A stretch of 7,500 bases of DNA from an uncultured Formosa sp. Lineage in GTDB: Bacteria > Bacteroidota > Bacteroidia > Flavobacteriales > Flavobacteriaceae. The stretch spans positions 1 to 7,500 of the forward strand of contig CABXZJ010000007.1 in assembly GCA_902516685.1 (NCBI GenBank), in the 5' to 3' direction. The translations under genes were made by a program, and so were the position numbers. The notes under the pieces are model-generated. The model had not been told where the DNA came from, searched no databases, and saw only the letters and a program-made list of their open reading frames with translations. Shown here piece by piece: positions 1 to 6,400 of the stretch (position 1 is its first letter; each line of letters begins with the position of its first letter).

Positions 1-1289
1 AGCCCATTGATTTACTAACAGTTTCCGCACAATTAAGAAAAAACCAAAAATTAGATATTGTTGGTGGAGACTTTTATTTAATTGGATTGACTCAGAAAGT
101 GTCTTCTTCTGCCCATATTGAGTTTCATGCACGTATAATATTACAAAAGTTTATACAACGTAGCCTAATTAAAATATCAAATGAAATAATTGAAGATTCA
201 TTTGATGAGACTAAAGATGTTTTTGATTTATTAGATAAAGCTGAATCCAAATTATACGACGTTACTCAAGGAAATTTAAAGAAGTCCACTGAAACTGCTC
301 AAGATTTAGTATTTCAAGCTAAAAAAAAGATTGAAGAAATTTCAAATAAAGATGGTCTCAGTGGAATTCCTTCTGGATTTACCAAAGTTGATAAGCTCAC
401 CTCAGGATGGCAAGAAAGTGACCTAATTATAGTTGCTGCCCGACCTGGTATGGGTAAAACAGCTTTAACACTATCAATGGCTCGTAACATTTCTGTAAAT
501 ATGAAAATTCCAGTAGCATTTTTTTCATTAGAAATGTCATCCGTTCAATTAATTACAAGATTGATTTCATCTGAAACTGGTTTAAGTTCTGATAAATTAA
601 GAACAGGTAAACTTGAAAAGCACGAGTGGGAGCAACTTAATGTAAAAGTCAAATCACTAGAGAAAGCACCCCTTTATATAGATGATACACCATCTTTATC
701 CATCTTTGATTTACGTGCTAAAGCTAGACGTTTGGCTTCTCAAAATGGAATAAAACTTATTATAGTTGATTATTTACAACTTATGACAGCTGGTAGTAGC
801 CAGAAATCTGGGAATAGAGAACAAGAAATTTCTTTGATTTCTAGAAATTTAAAGGCTCTTGCCAAAGAATTGAGCGTTCCAGTAATAGCATTGTCACAAT
901 TATCAAGAGCAGTTGAAACTCGTGGTGGTAGTAAGCGTCCATTGCTTTCTGATTTGAGAGAATCAGGAGCTATTGAGCAAGATGCAGATATTGTATCTTT
1001 TATATATAGACCAGAATACTATAAAATTGACGAATGGGATGATGAAGAACATACTCCATGTGAAGGTCAAGCAGAGTTTATAATAGCAAAGCATAGAAAT
1101 GGAGGGCTTGATAGCATTAGATTAAAATTCATTGGTCATTTAGGTAAGTTCGATAATTTGGATAATTTTGATTCTCCTTTTGATGCAGAATACCACTCCA
1201 AAATGAATGCAGCTGCAAACGATGACACATTCTCTGACGATTTATCCTACCAAAACGATCCAGATGATGCTTTTGGAATTACGGATTAG
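1..1289 (+). CDS. dnaB: Replicative DNA helicase DnaB, 5'-partial
   Basis: This is the hexameric helicase that unwinds the chromosome ahead of the replication fork and recruits primase. The reading frame is open from base 3 (first visible residues PIDLLTVSAQLRKNQ), so a TTG at 87 is internal and not a start. 428 residues are visible; full-length Bacteroidota DnaB is about 510-520, so roughly 80-90 N-terminal residues are missing. The visible part begins in the end of the N-terminal domain, then the linker helix, then the RecA-like ATPase domain. In visible numbering: Walker A RPGMGKT 147-153, FFSLEM 173-178, Walker B LIIVDYLQL 252-260, the DNA-loop region SQLSRAVETR 298-307, the H4 motif DLRESGAIEQDAD 317-329, and the arginine-finger region KHRNGG 363-368. 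The acidic, low-complexity C-terminal tail is common in this phylum. No intein interrupts the visible ATPase motifs. The next gene starts 19 bases after the TAG stop, so co-transcription is likely. Identity is certain; only the start is unseen. Confidence 0.97.
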   Translation, partial: PIDLLTVSAQLRKNQKLDIVGGDFYLIGLTQKVSSSAHIEFHARIILQKFIQRSLIKISNEIIEDSFDETKDVFDLLDKAESKLYDVTQGNLKKSTETAQDLVFQAKKKIEEISNKDGLSGIPSGFTKVDKLTSGWQESDLIIVAARPGMGKTALTLSMARNISVNMKIPVAFFSLEMSSVQLITRLISSETGLSSDKLRTGKLEKHEWEQLNVKVKSLEKAPLYIDDTPSLSIFDLRAKARRLASQNGIKLIIVDYLQLMTAGSSQKSGNREQEISLISRNLKALAKELSVPVIALSQLSRAVETRGGSKRPLLSDLRESGAIEQDADIVSFIYRPEYYKIDEWDDEEHTPCEGQAEFIIAKHRNGGLDSIRLKFIGHLGKFDNLDNFDSPFDAEYHSKMNAAANDDTFSDDLSYQNDPDDAFGITD

Positions 1290-1308
1290 GTTAATTAATA
1301 TTGAAAAA

Positions 1309-2589
1309 ATGGTAAACATTGTTAGCATACGATCTAATTTTTTTATTTATATATTTTTTATATCTATTTGTTTCAAAGGATTTGCTAGTCATATTTTAAT
1401 CCCAATGGATGCTTATTCACAAAATAATCATCTAAAATCTTATGGTATTGCCTACTGGGTACTAAATCAAAATCAAAATATTAAATGGCTTTTAAACTAC
1501 AGGGGTGGTGCTTTTTTATTACCCAACTCTGATAACATTACAAAAGAATGCCAAATTCGAGCAGTCTCATACGAATTAATTAGTGATGAAGAAGCATTCA
1601 GAATAATTAAAGAAATTAGTAGCCCTAGCAAAAATATGGATGTGGTTGTGTTAGAAAAACCTCCACGTATTGCTGTTTATTCACCCAAAGGAAAACAGCC
1701 CTGGGATGATGCAGTTACTATGGTTTTAACGTATGCTGAAATTCCATATGATATCGTATATGATAGAGAGATTTTGAGTGACGCCTTATTGGTTTACGAC
1801 TGGCTTCATTTGCATCATGAAGATTTCACTGGTCAGTATGGTAAATTCTATAGAGCTTATCGCAACGCATCATGGTACATCCAACAGCAAAAAAATGCTA
1901 TGGCATTAGCCAAGGAATTGGGTTATGAAAAGGTATCGCAAGAGAAATTAGCGGTTGTAAAAAAAATAAAAGAGTATGTTTTAGGTGGTGGTTTTATGTT
2001 CGCTATGTGTAGTGCAACTGATAGTTTTGACATAGCATTAGCGGCACAAGAGCTTGATATTTGCGAGGTGATGTTCGACGGAGATGACACCACTCCAAAT
2101 TATCAAGCCAATTTAGATTTTTCTAAGACTTTTGCCTTCAAAGAATTTATCTTGGAACGTGATCCCAATGTATATGAATTTTCTTCAATTGATTTAACTT
2201 CTACACGTCGAATTTCAAAAGATTTAGATTACTTCACTTTAATGGAATACTCTGCAAAATGGGATCCAGTTCCTACTATGCTAAATCAAAATCATACAAT
2301 CCTAGTGAAAGGTTTCATGGGGCAAACAACAGCTTATAATCCAGCCTTAATTAAATCTAATATTTTGATTTTAGGCAAAAATAAAATTAATGGTGAAGCT
2401 CGATACATTCACGGAATCAAAGGAAAAGGTTTTTTTACTTTTTATGGTGGACATGATCCTGAAGATTATACTCATAGAGTAGGAGATCCAAAAACCGAAT
2501 TAGAGTTATATCCCAATTCTCCAGGATATCGTTTGATTCTTAATAATGTTTTGTTTCCAGCAGCAAAAAAGAAAAAGCAAAAAACATAA
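1309..2589 (+). CDS. Secreted protein of unknown function, commonly labelled 'asparagine synthetase B' in flavobacteria
   Basis: Predicted 426 residues. The frame is open back to 1207 inside dnaB, but ATG 1309 is preferred: it lies 19 bases after the dnaB stop and gives a clean signal peptide, with Arg8, hydrophobic core about residues 11-22, and likely cleavage after GFA at residue 26. The mature protein is therefore probably periplasmic. I recognise it as the family that sits beside dnaB in many flavobacteria and carries the name asparagine synthetase B. The true AsnB marks are absent: no Cys2 glutaminase nucleophile and no SGGxDS ATP-pyrophosphatase loop. Visible blocks are KPPRIAVYSPKGKQPWDDAV at 117-136, HLHHEDFTGQYGKF at 167-180, GGGFMFAMCSATDSF at 226-240 with Cys234 in a nucleophile-elbow-like setting, and YGGHDPEDYTH at 379-389. 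The tail is PAAKKKKQKT. A glutamine-amidotransferase-like or ThuA-like fold is my inference from the Cys and His/Glu-containing blocks. The substrate is unknown. Confidence 0.88.
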   Translation: MVNIVSIRSNFFIYIFFISICFKGFASHILIPMDAYSQNNHLKSYGIAYWVLNQNQNIKWLLNYRGGAFLLPNSDNITKECQIRAVSYELISDEEAFRIIKEISSPSKNMDVVVLEKPPRIAVYSPKGKQPWDDAVTMVLTYAEIPYDIVYDREILSDALLVYDWLHLHHEDFTGQYGKFYRAYRNASWYIQQQKNAMALAKELGYEKVSQEKLAVVKKIKEYVLGGGFMFAMCSATDSFDIALAAQELDICEVMFDGDDTTPNYQANLDFSKTFAFKEFILERDPNVYEFSSIDLTSTRRISKDLDYFTLMEYSAKWDPVPTMLNQNHTILVKGFMGQTTAYNPALIKSNILILGKNKINGEARYIHGIKGKGFFTFYGGHDPEDYTHRVGDPKTELELYPNSPGYRLILNNVLFPAAKKKKQKT

Positions 2590-2603
2590 AACATATTATA
2601 TTT

Positions 2604-2632
2604 AAAAAAGTCCACCTGTCGAAGTGAACTTT
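2604..2632 (-). terminator. Intrinsic terminator of the thrS-infC-rpmI-rplT operon
   Basis: Read on the minus strand, arms 2632-2624 and 2615-2607 form a 9-bp stem (AAAGUUCAC with GUGGACUUU) containing one G-U pair, around an 8-base loop. A run of six U follows or overlaps the stem base (2609-2604). It lies about 37 bases past the rplT stop. Read on the plus strand, the wobble becomes a C-A mismatch and the stem is followed by A-rich sequence rather than U. The site therefore looks built for the minus-strand operon and would be a poor terminator for the converging dnaB-side transcript. Confidence 0.7.
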
Positions 2633-2668
2633 AAAAAAAATATTCTGTGATATGTTTTACAAATTAGG

Positions 2669-3013
2669 TTACTTAACTTTTTTAATTATTACTTCAAAAG
2701 TCTTTGGCTCATTCATAGCCAAATCAGCTAAAACTTTGCGATTTAAATTAATATTACTAGCCTTTAGTTTTCCCATAAATTGCGAATAAGACATACCGTA
2801 CTGTCTAGCTCCTGCGTTTATTCTTAAAATCCACAGAGCTCTGAACTTTCGCTTTTTACTTCTTCGGTCCCTGTATGCGTAAAGCATAGCCTTGTCAACC
2901 GCATTTTTTGCAACAGTCCAAACGTTTTTGCGACGCCCAAAATAACCTTTAGCTTGTTTTAGGATTTTTTTTCTGCGGGCTCTTTTGGCCACTGAATTTA
3001 CTGATCTTGGCAT
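2669..3013 (-). CDS. rplT: 50S ribosomal protein L20
   Basis: L20 binds 23S rRNA early and is needed for the first steps of 50S assembly. In several bacteria it also represses its own operon by binding the mRNA. The product is 114 residues, the normal length. It has the typical very basic N-terminal extension ([19 protein letters not shown]), the conserved stretch [20 protein letters not shown] at about 23-42, and the globular end with [20 protein letters not shown] at about 59-78. It is the last gene of the thrS-infC-rpmI-rplT operon, 95 bases downstream of rpmI and followed by a hairpin terminator. The ATG is preceded by an A-rich stretch with no Shine-Dalgarno sequence, as expected in this phylum. 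Nothing is truncated. Confidence 0.98.
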   Translation of the reverse strand: MPRSVNSVAKRARRKKILKQAKGYFGRRKNVWTVAKNAVDKAMLYAYRDRRSKKRKFRALWILRINAGARQYGMSYSQFMGKLKASNINLNRKVLADLAMNEPKTFEVIIKKVK

Positions 3014-3030
3014 ATTATTTGTTTTTTTGT

Positions 3031-3074
3031 AGTTGGCGCCCCAAATTTGTTTCGAGAACTTTTATTGCCAAACT
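3031..3074 (-). promoter_or_regulatory. Possible structured mRNA element in the rpmI-rplT spacer
   Basis: The 95-base gap between rpmI and rplT is the longest in this operon. On the transcript, AGUUUGGC (3074-3067) can pair with GCCAACU (3037-3031), giving 7 bp with one bulged U around a 29-base interior. The interior can itself form the small hairpin GUU-CUCGA-AAC. A competing short stem, UUGG-GGCG-CCAA, uses part of the same bases (3044-3033). L20 is known in other phyla to control its operon through mRNA structures that mimic rRNA, so a translational operator for rplT is plausible. I see no sequence match that proves it. Confidence 0.25.
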
Positions 3075-3108
3075 CCATGGTTAAAAATTAAGTTACCTTA
3101 GTTTACAT

Positions 3109-3306
3109 TTACTTTAAACGCAACTGTTGTTTAATATTAGCCTTATCACTTTCATGTACTAATGTACTATGGGTGAGGGCAAGCTTACGTTTTTTAGACT
3201 TCTTGGTAAGAATATGACTTTTAAACGCATGCTTTCTTTTTATTTTACCAGAGCCGGTTAATTTAAAGCGTTTTTTGGCACTGGATTTTGTTTTCATTTT
3301 TGGCAT
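3109..3306 (-). CDS. rpmI: 50S ribosomal protein L35
   Basis: A small, highly basic protein of the large ribosomal subunit that packs into 23S rRNA. It has 65 residues, the usual length. It begins with the family signature [20 protein letters not shown], followed by the basic block [26 protein letters not shown] (written [10 protein letters not shown] here), and ends in [11 protein letters not shown]. It starts 28 bases after the infC stop, in the conserved infC-rpmI-rplT order. The ATG is unambiguous. The upstream bases are A/T-rich with no Shine-Dalgarno sequence, so ribosome recruitment probably relies on low structure or on coupling to infC. Confidence 0.97.
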   Translation of the reverse strand: MPKMKTKSSAKKRFKLTGSGKIKRKHAFKSHILTKKSKKRKLALTHSTLVHESDKANIKQQLRLK

Positions 3307-3334
3307 GTTCTGCAGTTTATATAATTTTTCGATT

Positions 3335-3889
3335 TTATTTTTTAATCGGCGCGATGAACATAATCATACGCTTTCCTTCAAGTTTTGGCATCTGCTCTAC
3401 TTTTCCAAGTTTTTCCAGATCTTGTGCTAAACGCAACAATAAAATCTGACCTTTTTCTTTGAAAATTATAGATCGCCCTTTAAAAAACACAAATGCTTTC
3501 AATTTCGCTCCTTCATTTAAAAACTTTTCAGCGTGTTTTTTCTTGAAGTTGTAATCATGATCGTCTGTGTTGGGACCAAAACGTATTTCTTTTACGACCA
3601 CTTTTGCAGCCTTGGATTTTAATACTTTTTCGCGTTTTTTTTGTTCGTAAAGAAATTTTTTATAATCCATGACTTTACAAACAGGAGGTACTGCCTTTGG
3701 AGATATTTCGACCAAATCAAGATTTTGTTCATTGGCAATAGCTAGCGCTTTTGACAAATCATAGACTCCGATCTCTACATTATCACCAACAAGGCGCAAT
3801 TCTTCAGATGTGATTTTTCTGTTGATTCGATGCTTATCTTGCTGAATGACCCGCACAGGGCCTCTACTTCTTCTTCTTCTTATTGCTAT
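3335..3889 (-). CDS. infC: Translation initiation factor IF-3, probable AUA start
   Basis: IF-3 binds the 30S subunit, keeps it apart from 50S and checks the start codon-initiator tRNA pairing. Both domains are present: the N-terminal domain with HRINRKI and [22 protein letters not shown], and the C-terminal domain with [33 protein letters not shown] and [14 protein letters not shown]. The first ordinary start codon is GTG at 3856, which gives 173 residues. Between it and the thrS stop in the same frame there is no ATG, GTG or TTG. The open frame there reads [11 protein letters not shown] before VRVIQQDK, matching the basic MAIR-type N-terminus that I recall for flavobacterial IF-3. I therefore place the start at ATA 3889, giving 184 residues. 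infC is known to use rare starts (AUU in E. coli) that IF-3 itself rejects, which gives feedback control. The gene begins 12 bases after thrS. The product is certain; the start is inferred, with GTG 3856 or other ATA codons as alternatives. Confidence 0.93.
   Translation of the reverse strand: MAIRRRRSRGPVRVIQQDKHRINRKITSEELRLVGDNVEIGVYDLSKALAIANEQNLDLVEISPKAVPPVCKVMDYKKFLYEQKKREKVLKSKAAKVVVKEIRFGPNTDDHDYNFKKKHAEKFLNEGAKLKAFVFFKGRSIIFKEKGQILLLRLAQDLEKLGKVEQMPKLEGKRMIMFIAPIKK
3867..3881. repeat. Five-copy CTT/AAG triplet run at the 5' end of infC
   Basis: Five perfect CTT units on the plus strand read as AGA-type codons on the minus strand and encode the Arg-rich start of IF-3 (R-R-R-R). Because the unit is a triplet, slippage would change the number of arginines without breaking the frame. 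The run is short, and purine-rich coding is usual for such a basic segment, so it may have no other role. Confidence 0.6.
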
Positions 3890-3901
3890 GACTATATATT
3901 T

Positions 3902-5851
3902 TTAATTAAACTTAAAATTTTTCAACTTTTTAGCTATTTCATCTTCAATTATTTTACTAAAAGCTTCAATACTTAGACTTCCTAAGCTATATCCCCCGTG
4001 CTGTCGCACAGAAATAGTACCTGATTTTTCTTCTTTTTCACCAATGACAATCATGTAAGGTATTTTTTTTACTTCGGCATCCCGAATTTTTTTGCCCATA
4101 GTTTCACTCCTGTTGTCAATGAGGGCGCGAATTTCGTTAATTTCTAACAAACTTAAAACTTTTTGAGCGTATTTCTCAAATTTTTCACTTATTGTAAGAA
4201 TAGCAACTTGCTGTGGTATCAGCCAAATTGGGAAATTCCCTCCAGTATGTTCAAGTAAAATAGCAACAAAACGTTCCATACTTCCAAAAGGTGCTCTGTG
4301 GATCATTACGGGCCGATAAGACAAATTATCAGCTCCTTTGTAACTTAAATCAAAGCGTTCTGGTAAATTGTAATCCACTTGGATTGTTCCAAGTTGCCAA
4401 CTTCTTCCAATTGCGTCCTTAACCATAAAATCTAATTTTGGTCCGTAAAATGCAGCTTCACCAGCTTTGATTTTGTAAATCAAACCTTTATCTTCAACTG
4501 CATTAATGATGGCTTGTTCTGATTTGTCCCAATTATCAACCGATCCAATGTATTTTTCAGGTTTTTTAGTATCTCGGACCGATACCTGTGCTGTAAATTT
4601 TTCGAATCCTAGAGACCTGAAGACATACAATACTAAATCAATTACATTTTTAAATTCGCTATCCAACTGCTCAGGTGTGCAAAAAATATGGGCATCATCT
4701 TGAGTAAATCCTCGTACACGTGTTAGGCCATGTAGCTCACCGCTTTGTTCATATCGATAAACGGTTCCAAATTCGGCATAACGCTTAGGCAGCTCCTTGT
4801 AGCTGTAGGGTTTGAAATTATAGATTTCACAATGGTGGGGGCAGTTCATTGGCTTTAACAAAAACTCTTCATCTTTTTTTGGAGTTTCAATTGGCTGAAA
4901 GCTATCCTCACCATATTTTTCATAGTGTCCAGAGGTAACATATAATTCTTTTTGGCCAATATGTGGAGTTGACACCATTTCATAACCTGCTTTCACTTGT
5001 ACTTTTTTTAAAAAATCTTCTAAGCGAGAACGTAAGGCAGCACCATTGGGTAGCCAAAGTGGAAGTCCTTGGCCTACTTTGTTTGAAAACATAAACAACT
5101 CTAACTGCTTACCTAATTTACGATGATCACGTTTTTTAGCCTCCTCTAACAGTGCTAAGTATTGTTTCAACTCTTTTTGTTTGGGAAAAGTAATTCCATA
5201 AATGCGTGTCAATTGTTTGTTATTTTCATCTCCACGCCAGTATGCACCAGCTACGCCTAGTATTTTAACTGCTTTTATTAAACCAGTGTTAGGGATGTGT
5301 CCACCACGGCATAAATCTGTAAAAGAGTCATGGTCACAAAAGGTAATTTCTCCATCGTTTAAGTTTTTTATAAGTTCAAGTTTGTATGTGTTTTTTTCTA
5401 GTTGATATTTATTTAACGCATCTCTTTTGGAAACATATTTTATTTTGAAATCGTGCTTTCCACGAGCAATTTGAAGCATTTTAGCTTCAATATTTGGAAA
5501 GTCTTTTTCAGATATGGAATTTTCTTCAAAATCAACGTCGTAATAAAAGCCATTTTCGATGGCAGGACCAATAGATAATTTTACACCTGGGTAAAGTTCT
5601 TCTAATGCTTGGGCCATAACATGAGAAGATGAATGCCAGAAAGCTTTCTTTCCGTTTGCATCGCTCCAAGTGAATAAAACCAGTCGCCCATCGGATTCAA
5701 TCAGTGTGGTTGTTTCGACTACCACCTCATTAAACTTTGCAGAGATAACATTGCGGGCAAATGCTTCGCTTATATCTTTAGCAACATCCATTACAGTTAA
5801 TGCGCAATTATAATTGCGGATACTGCCGTCTGGGAGTGTAATTTTAATCAT
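3902..5851 (-). CDS. thrS: Threonyl-tRNA synthetase
   Basis: Charges tRNA-Thr with threonine using ATP in the cytoplasm. The 649-residue product is full length for bacterial ThrRS. Domains in order: TGS domain at about 1-62; editing domain with HSSSH at 73-77 and CRGGH at 181-185, which removes mischarged Ser-tRNA-Thr; class II catalytic core at about 245-540; anticodon-binding domain at about 545-640. Zinc and threonine ligands are all present: Cys337 (MNCPHH), His388 (DDAHIF) and His518 (IHRAPF). Class II motif 2 ([20 protein letters not shown]) starts at 363 and motif 3 ([13 protein letters not shown]) at 523. It is the first gene of the thrS-infC-rpmI-rplT operon, with a Bacteroidota-type promoter ending 22 bases before the ATG. 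The predicted 5' leader of about 15-18 bases leaves no room for a T-box or an E. coli-type thrS operator. The TAA stop is in the same frame as infC, which follows closely. Confidence 0.99.
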   Translation of the reverse strand: MIKITLPDGSIRNYNCALTVMDVAKDISEAFARNVISAKFNEVVVETTTLIESDGRLVLFTWSDANGKKAFWHSSSHVMAQALEELYPGVKLSIGPAIENGFYYDVDFEENSISEKDFPNIEAKMLQIARGKHDFKIKYVSKRDALNKYQLEKNTYKLELIKNLNDGEITFCDHDSFTDLCRGGHIPNTGLIKAVKILGVAGAYWRGDENNKQLTRIYGITFPKQKELKQYLALLEEAKKRDHRKLGKQLELFMFSNKVGQGLPLWLPNGAALRSRLEDFLKKVQVKAGYEMVSTPHIGQKELYVTSGHYEKYGEDSFQPIETPKKDEEFLLKPMNCPHHCEIYNFKPYSYKELPKRYAEFGTVYRYEQSGELHGLTRVRGFTQDDAHIFCTPEQLDSEFKNVIDLVLYVFRSLGFEKFTAQVSVRDTKKPEKYIGSVDNWDKSEQAIINAVEDKGLIYKIKAGEAAFYGPKLDFMVKDAIGRSWQLGTIQVDYNLPERFDLSYKGADNLSYRPVMIHRAPFGSMERFVAILLEHTGGNFPIWLIPQQVAILTISEKFEKYAQKVLSLLEINEIRALIDNRSETMGKKIRDAEVKKIPYMIVIGEKEEKSGTISVRQHGGYSLGSLSIEAFSKIIEDEIAKKLKNFKFN

Positions 5852-5872
5852 AATTATAGTCTATGTAGGGCG

Positions 5873-5903
5873 CAAATATAAGTTTATATCCCTTTTAAAA
5901 CAA
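5873..5903 (-). promoter_or_regulatory. thrS operon promoter, Bacteroidota type
   Basis: Read on the minus strand: TTG (5903-5901), a 20-base spacer, then TATATTTG (5880-5873), an exact match to the Bacteroidota -7 consensus TAnnTTTG with the matching -33 TTG. The next bases are CGCCC. Transcription should start about 4-7 bases further on (about 5866-5869), giving a leader of about 15-18 bases before the thrS ATG. Confidence 0.8.
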
Positions 5904-6062
5904 TATTCAATACTATTTGTTGTTATTTTCTTAAAACAAGGGCATTCCTGTTTAAAATATTTTAACAAACTGGTTATCAACTAATTATTTACTTTATTTT
6001 TTATTGCGCTTTTTTGGATTGTAAATTGATATTTTTTTTGATTGAAATTAATAGAGTTAGTG

Positions 6063-6093
6063 TTGTATTTAAAGAAAAAGGGTTTTATATTTA
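6063..6093 (+). promoter_or_regulatory. rRNA operon promoter P1 (upstream)
   Basis: TTG at 6063-6065, a 20-base spacer, then TATATTTA at 6086-6093, one base off the TAnnTTTG consensus at its last position. The core AAAAAGGGTTTTATATTT (6075-6092) is repeated exactly in P2, 127 bases downstream. The identical geometry and shared core make it a likely second, possibly weaker, rrn promoter. Its transcript would carry a leader of about 310 bases. Confidence 0.62.
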
Positions 6094-6189
6094 TCCTCTG
6101 TTCAGCTTTTAAAATTAAATTATTTAGTATTCTAAAGTTGCACAATAAATTTTGAAGTAGTTTTTTTTGAAAAAATAAACCAAAAAGCT

Positions 6190-6220
6190 TTGGGCAGTTT
6201 AAAAAAGGGTTTTATATTTG
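6190..6220 (+). promoter_or_regulatory. rRNA operon promoter P2 (main)
   Basis: TTG at 6190-6192, a 20-base spacer, then TATATTTG at 6213-6220, a full match to TAnnTTTG. It is followed by CACCC, so the stretch TATATTTGCACCC differs by one base from the thrS promoter's TATATTTGCGCCC. Start is predicted near 6224-6227, giving a leader of about 185 bases before mature 16S. This is the strongest promoter candidate for the rRNA operon. Confidence 0.82.
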
Positions 6221-6226
6221 CACCCG

Positions 6227-6246
6227 CTTTAGGTTTTGTCCTAGGG
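6227..6246 (+). other. Hairpin at the predicted 5' end of the rRNA transcript
   Basis: CTTTAGG (6227-6233) can pair with CCTAGGG (6240-6246) across a 6-base loop, giving 7 bp with two G-U pairs, followed by TTTTATT. It falls almost at the predicted P2 start. It could protect the transcript end, slow early elongation, or be chance. It is too weak and too early to be called a terminator. Confidence 0.35.
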
Positions 6247-6264
6247 TTTTATTAAGAAATTTAA

Positions 6265-6276
6265 GTTCTTTTAACA
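6265..6276 (+). promoter_or_regulatory. boxA-like rRNA antitermination site
   Basis: GTTCTTTTAACA resembles the E. coli rrn boxA (TGCTCTTTAACA). It lies in the 16S leader between P2 and the gene, where boxA recruits NusB/NusE to prevent premature Rho termination of untranslated rRNA. The upstream AAGAA at 6254-6258 can pair with TTCTT at 6266-6270 and could mask part of it. The call rests on motif likeness and position. Confidence 0.6.
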
Positions 6277-6294
6277 TATTGATTGACAGCGTAA

Positions 6295-6320
6295 GAAATA
6301 AATTGGAAACGATTTATTTC
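6295..6320 (+). other. Leader hairpin with GAAA tetraloop
   Basis: GAAATAAATTG (6295-6305) pairs with CGATTTATTTC (6310-6320) as an 11-bp stem with a single U-G wobble, closed by a GAAA (GNRA-type) tetraloop. It sits about 90 bases before 16S and just after the boxA-like site. The length and GNRA loop make chance pairing unlikely. A role in leader folding, 16S assembly or nuclease processing is inferred. Confidence 0.65.
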
Positions 6321-6380
6321 AATTAGAGAATAAACCATTTTGTAGACCTTTTCAATATCCTTTAGTTGTTATTAGAATTA

Positions 6381-6400
6381 GTTTCTATTTAGTTAGAAGC
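6381..6400 (+). other. Second leader hairpin just before 16S
   Basis: GTTTCTA (6381-6387) pairs with TAGAAGC (6394-6400) as 7 bp with one wobble and a 6-base loop. It ends 10 bases before the predicted mature 16S 5' end. It may help set up 5'-end processing. Alternatively these bases pair with the region after 16S in the RNase III processing stem, which lies outside the window. Confidence 0.4.

Noticed and set aside
87..89. TTG as a start codon for dnaB
   Set aside because: The frame is open and clearly DnaB-like from base 3, so this codon is internal to a gene cut by the window edge.
1207..1308. Upstream in-frame extension of the secreted protein starting inside dnaB
   Set aside because: It overlaps the dnaB 3' end out of frame, and the added 34 residues would bury the signal peptide. 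ATG 1309 gives a proper secreted N-terminus.
1327..1374. Lipoprotein signal (Cys21) in the secreted protein
   Set aside because: The residues before Cys21 are I-S-I, and a lipobox needs a small residue (G/A/S) at -1. Ordinary signal peptidase I cleavage after Ala26 fits better.
4506..4703. 65-codon plus-strand ORF antisense to thrS
   Set aside because: It lies wholly within the conserved thrS coding sequence, and its translation resembles no protein I know. It is a shadow frame.
5202..5405. 67-codon plus-strand ORF antisense to thrS
   Set aside because: It lies within the editing-domain part of thrS with no promoter or family likeness. It is a shadow frame.
5973..5981. TTATCAACT resembling a DnaA box (TTATCCACA)
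   Set aside because: It is a single site with more than one mismatch in an AT-rich region, with no cluster, no AT-rich repeats of an origin type and no dnaA nearby. The dnaB gene alone does not indicate an origin.
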